A stretch of 64,000 bases of DNA from Pseudoscleropodium purum (taxonomy: Eukaryota > Streptophyta > Bryopsida > Hypnales > Brachytheciaceae), in assembly GCA_963969395.1 (NCBI GenBank), contig OZ017795.1, forward strand, positions 30,857,063 through 30,921,062, read 5' to 3'. A program made the position numbers and the translations under genes. The notes below the pieces were generated by a model. The model was not told the DNA's origin. It saw nothing but the letters and a program-made list of their open reading frames with translations, and did no database searches. Positions 23,547-34,786 of the stretch are shown here, one piece after another. Every line of letters begins with the position of its first letter. The stretch's first letter is position 1.

Positions 23547-24820
23547 TTTGCTTGAGGCAAAAAGGAAGGTGCGCAAGAAAGAAGAAGGTCTCTTCTGGGC
23601 GATCCAAAACCAGGACCTTCATTCACCACAAGAGACGTTACGGAGATAATGCCGGAGAGTAGCAACCAGCGCTTGAGCGACTTTCGTGAGAACAAATCTG
23701 TGGGTGAATGCAGGAATACTTGGCTACGTTAGAGAGAGAGTTGCCTTGCTCTGAAGATGTGGTGACAGCTTTATTTAAGAAGAAAGAGGCAGCAATCTTG
23801 GAGAAGGTGCGTGTGGTGAGCGAGGTTGATTATGGGAGCAGATTGTTGATAAGCGCTGAAGAGAAGTTGCAACAGCTGAGGAGCCAACTTGATGAGAAAA
23901 CAAAGTCAGAAACTGGATTTGAAGGGGACGATTCATCGAATCTTGAGATTAGCAATCTTATGAAGCAAATCGACTCTCAAGTTGGCGTCGTAGCTACATT
24001 TCGGCAGGTGAGTGGGCTTGGAAATGCCGATCAACATTCAATTTTGCTAAAATGTAAGCAGGCGGAGGAGACTTGGATAAACGCATTGGAGAAGCTGGAA
24101 GTGTGGAGGATGCACAAGGTTGAACTCCAGCAGTAGTTGAAGAATATGAAATTGGGGCTGCAGCGCCCTGGACTATTTCCAACCCCGACGCCTTTTGTCG
24201 TGCTAGATCCAGAGGAGTGCAAGGTTCAACCAGTTGAGGTCTCCATTTCAGAGTGTCCGTTTTGTCGCAGGGGTTTTGAGCCAGCTTGGGATTGTAAGCT
24301 CGCAAGTTGCAAGCACGGTTACCATTCTTGGTGTGCATACACACACTTCTCAAAGTCCACAAGGTGTTTTCTAAAAACTTGTAATCAAGAAATGCATTCT
24401 GATTGGTGGATAATGGCTGGGGTAGTAAATCCTACAAGTTTGGGAGTTGAGGCGTCTATGTGGAATGCTAAGGAGGCTATAGGAGGAGCAAGTGGCGCTG
24501 AAGGTATGATCCGCCTCTCAAAACTGTAGAAAATCTTGATTTATTTTGCATGAGTGGAGTTCTTGTTCACAAGTGACTCTGTAGGACTGTTATTGTTTTT
24601 AGGGTACTAAATTTTGCTTCACTAGAACTATGGCGTATTCAGGTGATAGTCACTATTTACTGTTAAAAAAAGAGTATGCATGTGTTCAGTCTTAGATTGT
24701 CACAGTTGAGTCCCAAACTACCTCCTCATTGTTTAGAGACTGTTGTATACTTACCGAAACACTTTGACATTTGCAATGGTTGTGTACGCATAGTTCCTCA
24801 ATGTCTACGTGTTCCCTTCA

Positions 24821-25035
24821 ATAGTCCATATTACTAGTAGTAGAGTCAATGTAATTGAGATACGACCTTCAATGGCCTGTGAATTCAAAATATAAACCCC
24901 TAGGTAGTCCATGTTATATTGAAGTAGTTTGTGTTATCTCCAAGTAGTCCATGTTATACTCATTGAAGTCCATGTTACCAACAAAAATTCCCTAGGCCTT
25001 GCAAGTAGTCACCATTGTCGTCAAGTAGTCCCTGC
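24821..25035. repeat. Dispersed AGTAGTCC repeats in the intron
   Basis: Inside the last intron of the RING-like gene, short imperfect repeats built on aagtagtccatgttat occur about six times. A taggccttgcaa ... agtccctg block here resembles one near the right end of the element (about 30710-30735), where agtccc also recurs. They may be subterminal-type protein-binding repeats or the product of local duplication. Confidence 0.45.
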
Positions 25036-26032
25036 GAGACCCTAAAACCTCTTTAGACGTCTAGATTCTCCAAGAATTTTGATAGCAGTTGTCTTGACAA
25101 CAATTTATTTTGAGAACCAATGATTACTGATAGCATTTGATGGAGTGCTCTACAGATTTCGGAAGAGCATCAGTCTCATACTCCACCCAGACCGGAAGAC
25201 TCTCCATTCAACGCTGCTCCAGAACGGTTAGCCCCTCAGTAGGGAGTATCAAGCTTGCGAATACTCGCATGCAATCGACATTGCTAGTAATAGAACTGGA
25301 GGCCACGGTTCTTGCATTGCTTGAAGAGGAGCCTATGATGGAGACTCCGGCCACGGCATCACGCCCGCTACCAAGTAATGAAGTTGTTTCTGGTGATAAA
25401 AGAAGAAGAGGTGTGAAGAAAAATACGATCCAAGCTACAATGGAATTAGTTGCGGAGCCCAGTTCTAAAGAACAACATTGCTTCGAAGAAGACGAGGATC
25501 AAGCTACAGCAAACTCAGGCCGAAGCAAATCAGAAGACGGAGGGCATGAGGAAGGTGATGACGAGGTAGAGAATGTCTCTACTGCAAAAAGAAGAAGGTC
25601 AGGTGGAAAAGAGAAGAAAACTCCTATTGAGAAAAGAGTATCCCAAGCAAGAATTACTCGTGCAGCTCAAAACAAGGGAAAATAAAGGTAAATTTTCAAA
25701 GCCATTCAATGATTGTACCTCTACTTTGAAGGAATTCTTGTTGTTTTAAGTGCTGGTGATTGGGTCTTGTTGAGATTGCTTACATGCGGTTGGAATTTTT
25801 TGGGTAAAACCAGGACACGTATGTAAAGACCACCAAGACCATTGGCATCAGCTTCACCCATTTTGGCATCAGCTGCCCTGAAGCACGATGACCGTGAGCC
25901 TCACTTGAGAGATGCAACCATGAACATTGACGAGAGCTGAGAACAAGGAATGCACTATCGGTGCATAGCTTTTTTATTTGTAGTGCAGAACATATACAGT
26001 AGTAGTTCTTCAGCTATACAAATTTTTGAAAT

Positions 26033-26167
26033 TTTGTATTAGAGCTCAAAACATCAACCTTTGTTCTAGAGCTCAAAACATCAGCCTTTGTTCTAGAGCT
26101 CAAAACATCAGCCTTTGTTCTAGAGCTCAAAACATCAGCCTTTGTTTTAGACCTCAAAACATCAGCC
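26033..26167. repeat. 27-bp minisatellite, five copies
   Basis: The unit tttgttctagagctcaaa followed by acatcagcc is repeated five times with few changes. On the minus strand each unit reads as ADVLSSRTK because 27 is divisible by three. The same 27-mer, with one base different from the consensus unit, lies once inside exon 1 of the neighbouring transposase gene at 29236-29262. Confidence 0.9.
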
Positions 26168-26205
26168 TTTGAATTTGAGGCAATATCTTTAAGTGTTGGG
26201 TGCAC

Positions 26206-26310
26206 TTTCTCTAAATATTGAATGCAACATTTTCTCAAAGTATTTGGGTGCATATTCCCTAAGTGTTGGGTGCATTTTTCCTAAGTGTTGGATGCATTTT
26301 TTATAAGTAT
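26206..26310. repeat. Second short tandem repeat array
   Basis: Imperfect copies of a unit like ctaagtgttgggtgcat, with variants such as ctaaatattgaatgcaac, are repeated about five times just beyond the 27-bp array and before the 3' end of the transposase gene. Confidence 0.65.
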
Positions 26311-26384
26311 TGAGTACAACTTTTGTAATTGTGCCTAAGTGCTATGACGTAAGCACAGGAAGTAAGCATACACATTTGCAATGA

Positions 26385-29300
26385 TTATTCCACAATATTC
26401 AAAGAGAAGTAGTGAAGTATAACATATATCATTAAAAATGGTAGCATTTTGAATTGTTTTTTCCATATAGAATACTGGGCATAGTATCTGAATTCCAGAA
26501 TATCAAGAATTCGCTCATGGACTGCTCCATCTAATTTGTACACAGGATCATTTCCTGACACTCTATGGTCAGCTGGCACCATGGGAAATTTAACAGCTCT
26601 AATGTCCCCCAAATGGACATGAGCTATCTTTGACTTCTTAAAAAAAACGTATGTGTCAATCCCTGTTCCATACTTCTGATAATACCTTGCTTGGACCACC
26701 ATATCTCCAACTGCAAAATGCTCACCCCAAGGGCATATGAATGCATCTTGAACTACGTAGGGCTTTGTGCAACAAGCGAGGAGGTAGAAACTAACACCTT
26801 CTACATTGTCTTCATCTGCAGGAGTAGCAAAGTTATCTCCTAGCTCAAGACAAGCACCCAGAAGCTCACCATTAGTACCAAAACCGTCCCATAACTCAAA
26901 ATTGAATGCATCCTTCATTGTATCTTGGACATAAGCTACAAATTCTGGCCTCAACATCTCCATCTCCCAATCACCACACCAAGGCGTATTAATACATTCT
27001 CCCCATTTTTCATCAATACATGCAAAACAGAAGCATGCAAGATTCCTTTTTAGTAGTTTATTCACCTCCATTTTATTAATTGACTGCATAGAATGCAAAT
27101 CCCTTGTGCCCTCTATGGTATCAATTACATACTCATGCTCCCTGTCAACATCGTCAATGTCAACCAACCAAAAGGTCATGTGCACTGGTCGGCGATCTCC
27201 CCCATTGTAGCTCGTCTCTGGCCTTTCACTCAAATTCTCACGCAACAAATTGACAATGTCAGCTGCACATTGCAACTTCGGACCTTGTACATCTAGTTGC
27301 TTTTGTCGGATGAATCGCTTTAGTACAGCCCCAGCTCCATCATGGGGCCCCTTTCCATGACCAGATCCAAAGAAACTCCACAAGCACTTGCAACCGTCAG
27401 TAATTTCTAGGTATCTACTGACAAAATACCAAGGAACTTTACTTTTAAACTGACTGCTGCAACCATCAGACCACACCTAATGTCTTCTAGGCTTGAAACC
27501 CGAAAGCACAAGATCCTCATAATGCAATGTGAGACAATGCTGGACAAAATAACTATCATGTGTTCTATCATCAGATACATAGAAGTGGTATTTACACAAA
27601 GTCTTTGAGCTTTCATCAGATGGATCAAGGTGAGGGTTTCTTATCCATGAAATTTGAACAAGAATAGTAACCTGATAACTATGCCAATGCATTGACTGAA
27701 CTTCGTTTTGAACCTCAAAACTATAATTCTCTGCGAAATCAATTACAGAAACAATTGTGTCTTGAGGGAAGTTAGCTAAACACTCCCTGAATTGCCGATC
27801 TTCCCACTTCGCCACGAAACTATGTTTCACAAAAAACTGCAGCTTTGGTATGAAGTACTCTAAGAATTCAGCCGAAGTGGTATTCTTGTAAATTAACTGA
27901 AGCTTCTTCCGTACCTCCCCTTTCTTCGTAGTAACATCCTGCATTGCAAAGTGCTTCCACTGGACAAGTGCGTCAGAGTGGCCATCTTTTTCACGAGGGC
28001 AGATGGGTAAAAAGTCAATACCGCACTGGTCACATTCGCCAAAGACACAATTTCTAGCGTGCCATTCACAGAATTCCTCACGAGGGCACAAAATAGCTTC
28101 TTGAAGCTCAGTTGTTCCACCATATATCAACTCTGATCCTTTGCAACAAGTATCATCACCCTGTAAACACGGCTGTTTGCAAAGACAACGTGCATGACCT
28201 TCTTGCCGACACAACTCTTCACAATCACATTCACAAACCTTTGAATTGTGCAAACTTGTTTTTTGCCTCATATAGTTGAAACCTAGCCGAAGTTCTTCCA
28301 TCTCAACATGGTAGATGCAACAGCAGACATTTCGTTCTTTCAACTTCCTCACAAAAAAAGGTCGCAAAGAGTCAAACTTTCTTTTTCCAATAATGATGTT
28401 CGGGTGGGCCGCCCTGAACCTTAAGAAAAACGCCATCTGCATTCACAAACAACCAATACAGCTCTATCAGAAAATACCTCTGAGGATCTCCATGAAAGAC
28501 TCCCTAAATCCCATGTCATATTTAAAAAATTACTTTGAACTCCAACGAACTCACATGACTGACCACAATGTCCAAAGGAATTCATCAAATCTGAATACAT
28601 TCCTTCAATACTCAATGGAAGTCTGATTCTTCATACTATCTCCCCGAATTTTCCAAATTGTCCTCATCTGTCTATAAGGAGGCCTACATGCCTCAATATA
28701 GTCCTCATGGGCTCACTTCAACTCCAGTAAACTCATTGAAGATTCTGAAAATGACCAGCCACTGAACTACATTTCGAACATGTCCGAAGGAGTTCATCGA
28801 TTTTCAATTACAGTTGTAAGAGTTACGAGACTGTCACTGCAGCTTGTCACTGCAGCTTTCGAGACTGTCACTGCTTGTCACTGCAGGTTCTACTAAACCC
28901 TCAGAAACTCCTAGAACCAAACAATAGGTACTCCTTTCACTCCTCAACATCTCTGTACATTCCCACTAGACCTCTGAAGTACCAATGCAATACTCTCTCT
29001 AACTCCTCAAATACCCTGAACAATACAGAAAGACAGTACTTGTTCATCACACATTGAAGCGCTCTTAAACATTACTGAAAACAAATTGTGAACGAAATAG
29101 AAGCAAACCTGAGATTCCAACAAACATTGCGTAGGCTTTTCATCCCTAACCCCAGCCTCCAAGCGTTTGGAAACAACATCTTTACGATTCGGACTCATCC
29201 TAGTCTCTGAAATCCACCAGTTAGTCACAATAGCCTTTGTTCTAGAGCTCAAAACATCAACCCTAACTTTCCTCACTGAGAGGTTCCAAGAGAACCGGTC

Positions 29301-29909
29301 AGCCGCATCCATCCTTTGTCGACGTTGTACTGTAGCTGCAATGTTTCGATGGTGAACTCTAAGTATCCTAGCCCTTTTCCTCAATGAGGTGGATCCACCG
29401 CCACTTACTGCAGCAGTGAGAAGTGCATGTTTCGTTGCAAGTTTTGCTGCAGTGCGAGGTTGCTTAACCTCTTCCAACGACAGCACCAACCCCGACATGA
29501 TGGAGTGCTCCACAGTTGAAAGCCTACGAGTATCCTCCGGTAATGTGTCATTTGAGATCGGATGCTCCCATACCTTGCGCAATACTATCTCCCTTGCCTT
29601 CGCACTCGGAAATGCACCAAGGGCCTTAGACATTGTCCCCACAATTGTGGAAACAGCCCTCCTGATCGATCTGGAATCTACTTCGCCTTCGTCACTGCGT
29701 TTTCGGGAACTAAGCAACGGTACAGTACATTTTCGAGCCTCTCTAATCGACTCTTCTTTGTCCCGAAGTTCTTGTGCCCTCTTCCGACTACGGCAAAGCC
29801 TCTGCCTCTCTCTTGCGGCGACTCTCTTGATCTCTGCTACCGTCTCCCGCTCACAAGGTCCCTCCCTAATTCTTCCTTGGCGCCTCTCTCTTGCTTGAGT
29901 TGAACCCAT
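26385..29909 (-). pseudogene. DDE-like transposase of the TIR element, one in-frame stop
   Basis: The ATG is at 29909. Exon 1 is 29909-29109 (267 codons) with donor CAG/GTTTGC. The intron is 29108-28437 and ends in gaatgcag. Exon 2 starts at 28436 in phase and is open to the stop at 26385 except for one TAG at 27479-27477. The N-terminus is basic and Arg-rich. Exon 1 also has an ETRMSPNRKDVV block. Exon 2 begins with a conserved-looking Phe/Arg region and then a Cys-rich segment (CECDCEELC, CLCKQPC, CEWHARNC) likely to bind zinc. VIDFAENYS, WSDGCSSQFKS and FFGSGHGKGPHDGAGA are spaced like the acidic blocks of an RNase H-fold transposase. About 950 codons in total. I remember relatives in other seed-free plants. 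The stop falls immediately before the second acidic block, so this copy would make a truncated protein unless it is read through. Confidence 0.7.
28826..28889. repeat. Short repeat in transposase intron
   Basis: The sequence cgagactgtcactgcagctt and a shortened copy with cttgtcactgcagg recur in tandem. It lies within the single intron of the transposase gene and has no obvious function. Confidence 0.7.
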
Positions 29910-30753
29910 TGAAACTCTTTCTCATCAACTCTAAGGAGAATACAGTATACTACAACTTAAGGTGCACGAGTAGCAGGAAATTTTTTGAGCAAAAGTTGTC
30001 CATGCGCTTAGAGAGCAGAAACTCTACAAAATTGTTGCAGGACTCTGAATGAACTGCACACCCTCCTAGCCGCATCCGGCGAACCCTAAACCCTAAATTA
30101 GAGACGATGACCAGGAACCATTGATCTTAGGGCTTGCAAAGTCAATCGTTCGATTTGTACCACGTGTCAGTAGGACAGTGTGGGCTAGTCTGCCATGGCC
30201 CATCAACAAACTCAGACAAGCTTCTTATTCCAGATTGCAACATTTTTGAGAAACACCTCTATTCCTATGAAATTCCTTATTCATTGACTTGCCATTGTAG
30301 AGAGTGTAAAATAAAACGGAATAGAAGAAAAAAAATAAAATAAAATTGAAGAGAAGGTTAAGAAAATGAGTCTTGAAAATAGTCACTATTCCAAAGTGCT
30401 ATAAAGTCCCTAGCACACAAATGAAGTTACTCTTTTTGAATTGAAAAAGTAGTATAGAATCCTTATAATGTCATCTATCCAATATTCAGTCCCTACATAC
30501 ACAATAAACAACTCTTATATTCCAAATTCATTCAAATTTAACAATCTGTCATACTGTGACAGTCCCTATGTTCCTACTTCAAAAGTCCCTTATTTCAATT
30601 ATAGTATCATTAGTTAAAAATAAATAACAGAGTCCTTTATATGACCAAGTATGAAACAAATTCTCTCCGTTTTTTACTTAAATGCTCAATGTCTACCATG
30701 AGCAATAGGCCTTGCAATGACAAGGAGTCCCTGAAAACTGTTTTGTGACACTA
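29910..30753. other. 5' flank of the transposase gene inside the TIR element
   Basis: The proximal part (29910-30220) is less AT-rich and includes accctaaaccctaaa near 30085 and a ccacgtgtc G-box at about 30159, a plausible promoter or leader. The distal part (30230-30753) is AT-rich with repeated agtccc/agtcct words. No other gene was seen. Confidence 0.5.
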
Positions 30754-30788
30754 ATTTTGGTCCACCCATCCATGCATCAACCCTGCAA
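30754..30788 (-). repeat. Right terminal inverted repeat
   Basis: Read on the minus strand this begins TTGCAGGGTTGATGC and matches the left end at 22538-22572 in 33 of 35 positions. Confidence 0.8.
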
Positions 30789-33654
30789 GTAGTATGAAAT
30801 CTACTTTGGAGCGTTCCAAAAGCTCTCTTAACATCTTTTTAAGTCTGCTCTTGGCATTTTGAGAAGTATTTTCATTTTTCATCTTATGCATTTGCTATAG
30901 TTTGGACAAAAATTGTCCAAGTGGAATAAATTTTATCAACCAACAAATATTAACTAGAGTAGGTTACACCATTCACAATATAATTCAAATTCATATTTGT
31001 ACCTTTAAATATGTTATGCATAATAGAACTCCAACCTAATACATTTAAATCATTTTGTGAACATGACAATTGAAAATAACCATGCCATATGTAACCACTA
31101 TAGCTCACTTTAGAGTCAACTACCACCTTCATGATAATGCTCTTGTCACGAACTCTATTTTGATATTGTCTTTGCAAGCAAATCTACAAAAAAATCCACT
31201 ACTAATAATGTATATAGTCTAGGTTAACAAACATCTAGGCCACCTTTCAGTCTCAATGACATTTATTGGTCCCAAAATATCACTTTAAATCAGATTTTGT
31301 AAATACCATTGCTCAAAATATGCACAAACTATTTCTAATAATTTGTACAAACATTTCATTGCAATTGACAGCCAATGTCAAGTCCTCTTTCATTAAGTCA
31401 TAACAAACTCTATATGCCAAGAGCTCTAGTGCACAAGATCATTTTTAAAATAGTAGAAACTCCAAGCAACCTTGCTACATTTCTAGCTTAGGAAAATATA
31501 GATCATTGGCCACAATCATATCCATGATATATGCACAAGTAAAGTCCTCATGCATACAATATCATTTGCAACAAAATGTAGGCCTAAAGATGTATTGATT
31601 GAAATAATTTGACTATAAATTTTGGTATCCTTCTCAATGTTCATTCAACTACTTGGTCTCTAACTACAAAGAAATTTAATTAAGCTCAACAACATTTTGA
31701 TTTGAACAAATAAGTTATCTAACAACTATTGTAATAAGAATTATTATTATTTTTAGGATCTACTTCACTAGATTTTATCCTAATCCTATGATTTTAAGAT
31801 CTATAAAATCTTAAAAGCATCTCTTGTCTCACCTATATTGAAACCATCTAATTCTGGTCACCAAGATTGAGCCACATATTCCTCACATTTTAGGCTACTC
31901 TATCTAAATTGTACTTTTTTGTTCTATTCAATAACTATAAATAAAATTTGCAATTTAGGTTGAAAGCAAAGTACACTATTTTAACACATATACTTGACAC
32001 TGTGCATTCCATACCACTGTTTCTAATTTGTTAGTGATGCAAGGAAGACACAAATACAATTCATTAACACATCTAAAATCCATTGTCTGTTTCATGAAAA
32101 GTATTTATATAAGTCTTATTCCGTATAAATCAACATAGGCTGTAAGTTTCCTAGGTACTACAAATAAAAAGGCTCTAATCCCAACTTTTGTGTTGAAAAA
32201 TAAAACCTCAATCGTACATCAAAAGTACAATGTTATTATATTAACTAAGGTTTGGTGAAATCAAGATGCAATTGTCTATAAAAAGAAATACCACCACTTG
32301 CACAATAATGTTTGTATTCATGGCAAAAAAAACAATGTTGACTAAGAAAAATTCGTACTTACTGCCAAAAATCTTGCACTCATTAAAAAGTGTGTCCTAG
32401 AAGCTTGTCAACATTGTTCGCTACGCTCTTACCTTGTCCCATGCACTGTACAAGGACATCTTTGTCTTCTACACTATAGAACTTCAAGCAAAAGGATATT
32501 ATAACCCCAAATTGAAAGCCTTGATCTAAACAAGAAACCAATATTATTCTCTAAACCCTAAGATGGTCTACTACATTGTCAATGAATGTCATACTCAATC
32601 AATTCTAAAATAACACTTCGACTCAAAAAGTTTGGTTGTGGTAAATTATAAAGTCAAGCACAATCTTTTCAATAGCTTGCAATCTTCTTAGTGACGACTG
32701 AAATACCAAGCTTCATTGAACAAAACAAGATAAGGTTTTCAAGGCAAATACATTTTTTTAAATGACCATCCAAGCCCAAATCCAAATTGTGCTAAATATT
32801 TACTAACCTACTCATTTGGTAGAGTATATTATTTTTTCCCAACTTGCTAGGAATAAACCTTATTATACTCTCTACATTGGATCATGAGGTATTGTTGTCA
32901 AGAGTCTAGCTATTTCTTGTTTTATTGAACTATGATTTTAGTAAAACCCTTCAAGATCAAAACTATGGGTTTTTTTATATGTTTGTAATTATGTATCATT
33001 CTTCATTACTTCTATAATTGAAAGTAATATGCTTGTTTATTAAGAACCCCTTAGAACTTATTATATCTTCAAAAACATTATTGGTATCTTATACTATAAA
33101 TAATGGGTTTTTTTATATTTAGGGTGCATGTTTTTAAAAGATCCTTTCTTAGATTTTTTATGGTTTATAATTTCTTGATTAATATCACAATGAACTTTCC
33201 TAGAATGAAATTTCATAATCCATCCAAAATTCAGATAAAATACTCGAGATTGATTAGGAGGTTTGTAAATTAGATGAAAATTATTTCTTTGAATTATCCT
33301 TGAATATACGTAGCTCTAAAAAATTCTCTAGGAAGAAATCCTCACCCTAAGGCATGGTTGCATATACTATCTAAAATGCAACACCTACGTTTTGAACTAA
33401 AAATTGTCACTTTTTTTTTAATATTGATTATATAAGATGTACACAATCAAAATATGAAACTCTATGTACAGTCAATATTATATGAGCCTACAACCATGAG
33501 CACATGAGTATATAAGTCTATATACATCTAGATTTTAGGTGTTTATATAATAAAAGCCTTCCATAATTATAGTGTATCTATGTTATAAATATTTAAATTT
33601 AAATTTTTTATATTATGAACACTTTCAATGGTTGTAGAATATCTTCTTATACAC
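30789..33654. other. AT-rich intergenic DNA, no gene seen
   Basis: About 2.9 kb of AT-rich DNA with no coding-like frame longer than about 75 codons and no recognised repeat ends. Confidence 0.65.
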
Positions 33655-33760
33655 ATATTCAAGGCTTGTAGGCTTGCATTTCTAGAGTTTCAACAATGCA
33701 AGCCTACAAGCCTTGAATATGGCTTGTAAGCTTGCACATGTTAGCATTGTTGAAACTCTA
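33655..33760. repeat. Nested perfect inverted repeats (hairpin cluster)
   Basis: A 25-bp arm at 33655-33679 is the exact reverse complement of 33696-33720, with a 16-base loop. The loop-side sequence tagagtttcaacaatgc at about 33683-33699 is also the reverse complement of 33744-33760. The two alternative stems compete for part of the same sequence. It could be a MITE remnant, a recombination product or a small-RNA-type hairpin. Confidence 0.8.
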
Positions 33761-34079
33761 TGTGATCCAATTGTTGCCGTTTCTATTATACCTAAAGACA
33801 ATCATTTTTTCATAGTACACTTAAAAGACAATCAATTTTATATTCTTTTCTTGGGAACAATGGGAGACCCATTGCATTAGAGGTAGAATAAAATACAACC
33901 CCCCAAAGGGTTGAGACAATCAACTTTGAAAATGCATAAATTATTCATGCGGGGTCCAAACAATGCATGCTAAAGTGCGTTGGAATGCTCTTTCCATTGT
34001 AAATATGATGTAGCAAAAACAATCCATGCTTCAGCAAAGTAACTCTGCTCAGATGTAATTAGGGAAGAGTGTAAGTGCG

Positions 34080-34786
34080 CTCACCTTGTTCAAAATACCT
34101 GGTCCCCCCCCCTCCAAAATTACTAAAATCTCCGAAATCTCTGGATATTCAAGACACCGGAGCAGTTCCCAAGGCCGAAGGTATAGGGGCACCTGAGAAC
34201 GTGAGTTTGAATGTTAGGGAGCGAGGATCGTGGGGCGGGGGACCGTTGGTTAAGGAAATATTTGAAATGCGCTCCATCCCGCACTCTTTGACACTTAGCC
34301 GTTGGCTCTGCAGCTCAAGCCAGGAGCTCTCTTCCCTTTTCCCTCCAGATGCTTGCTTGCCACCATCCCCCGCCAGTGAAGCTCGCCGCATTCCTGCCGC
34401 GATCACAGCCTCGCGCACGCTCACGCATCCCGCACCAATTCATGGTACTCTGCTCCCGCGCCTAATTTTTCTCACTGGTCCTTCGCATTTCGGCCTTTTC
34501 AGGAGCACTTTGTCTGTTTTCCTAATTTTCTTAGGAGTTCCTTCGGTTCTTGCATCTCACGCCCTTGCTCTCTCCCTCTCTCTGGATTCGTCTTGTCTCT
34601 TCAGGGACGGGATCCGGCGGAAGTTTGTGCCCTGTGCATCAAGGGACGCATTCTTGACGTGGACGCGCAGTTCTGAGGTGGCATAGGAGGATTGTTTTCT
34701 GTTTCCTGTTGGCAATGTTCGGAGTTTAGAGAGAGGGAAAGCGGGGCGGAGGTGACGTGAGAGGGAGCGGTAGGCAGGGAGATATA
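34080..34786 (+). promoter_or_regulatory. Promoter and leader region of the kinesin-14 gene
   Basis: Base composition changes sharply to GC-rich here, directly upstream of the kinesin start codon. Pyrimidine-rich tracts (ctctctccctctctct near 34565) are typical of plant core promoters and leaders. Open frames in this region overlap on both strands and none shows protein features, so I treat them as chance. Confidence 0.5.

Larger units (their letters stand above)
22982..25685 (+). pseudogene. RING-like zinc-finger protein gene carried by the TIR element (broken)
   Basis: The first part runs in one frame from ATG 22982 to 23482 (YYAEQPLIVFDRINP, ELRWMICHQRTGVPNSR). A 32-bp tandem duplication at 23483-23546 then breaks the frame, and 23547-23707 is readable only by changing frame more than once. 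From 23708 the frame is open through a coiled-coil-like region (SAEEKLQQLRSQLDEK). It crosses a single TAG at 24134 and continues to a Cys/His cluster C-x2-C ... CKHGYHSWC ... C ... C at about 24258-24390, which resembles a RING finger followed by an MHSDWW block. A donor at 24504 (AAG/GTATGA) joins in phase to an acceptor at 25155. The last exon 25156-25685 is acidic and then Lys/Arg-rich, like a nuclear localisation tail. The function is unknown; the RING-like finger suggests ubiquitin ligase or DNA/protein binding. Confidence 0.6.
22538..30788. mobile_element. Two-gene DNA transposon candidate with 35-bp inverted repeats
   Basis: The sequence at 22538-22572 and the reverse complement of 30754-30788 match at 33 of 35 positions (TTGCAGGGT, two mismatches, then ATGCATGGATGGGTGG and ACCAAAAT). 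Between them lie two convergently transcribed genes, a RING-like zinc-finger gene on plus and a DDE-like transposase on minus. Each starts within about 0.4-0.9 kb of one end, and each end also carries a CCACGTGTC G-box (about 22651 and 30159). The convergent layout recalls MuDR-type elements, but the short ends and the proteins differ. A possible target duplication is the palindromic TGCA (22539-22542 and 30784-30787), which cannot be separated from the inverted repeat itself. The ends are directly visible; mobility is inference. Confidence 0.7.

Noticed and set aside
23225..23695. Minus-strand frames of 110-156 codons in the RING-like gene
   Set aside because: They are shadows of the plus-strand coding sequence; their apparent repeats come from the 32-bp duplication.
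29389..29903. 169- and 113-codon plus-strand frames opposite transposase exon 1
   Set aside because: They are antisense shadows of the minus-strand exon, which has family motifs and splice support.
22528..30798. An 8-bp hAT-type target duplication around the inverted-repeat element
   Set aside because: The 8 bases outside each end, tried at several boundary offsets, do not match. Only the palindromic TGCA remains possible.
34075..34686. 203-codon open frame upstream of the kinesin gene
   Set aside because: It lies in a GC-rich promoter/leader region, overlaps an opposite-strand frame, is low-complexity Ser/Leu/Pro-rich and has no motif, so it is better explained by base composition.
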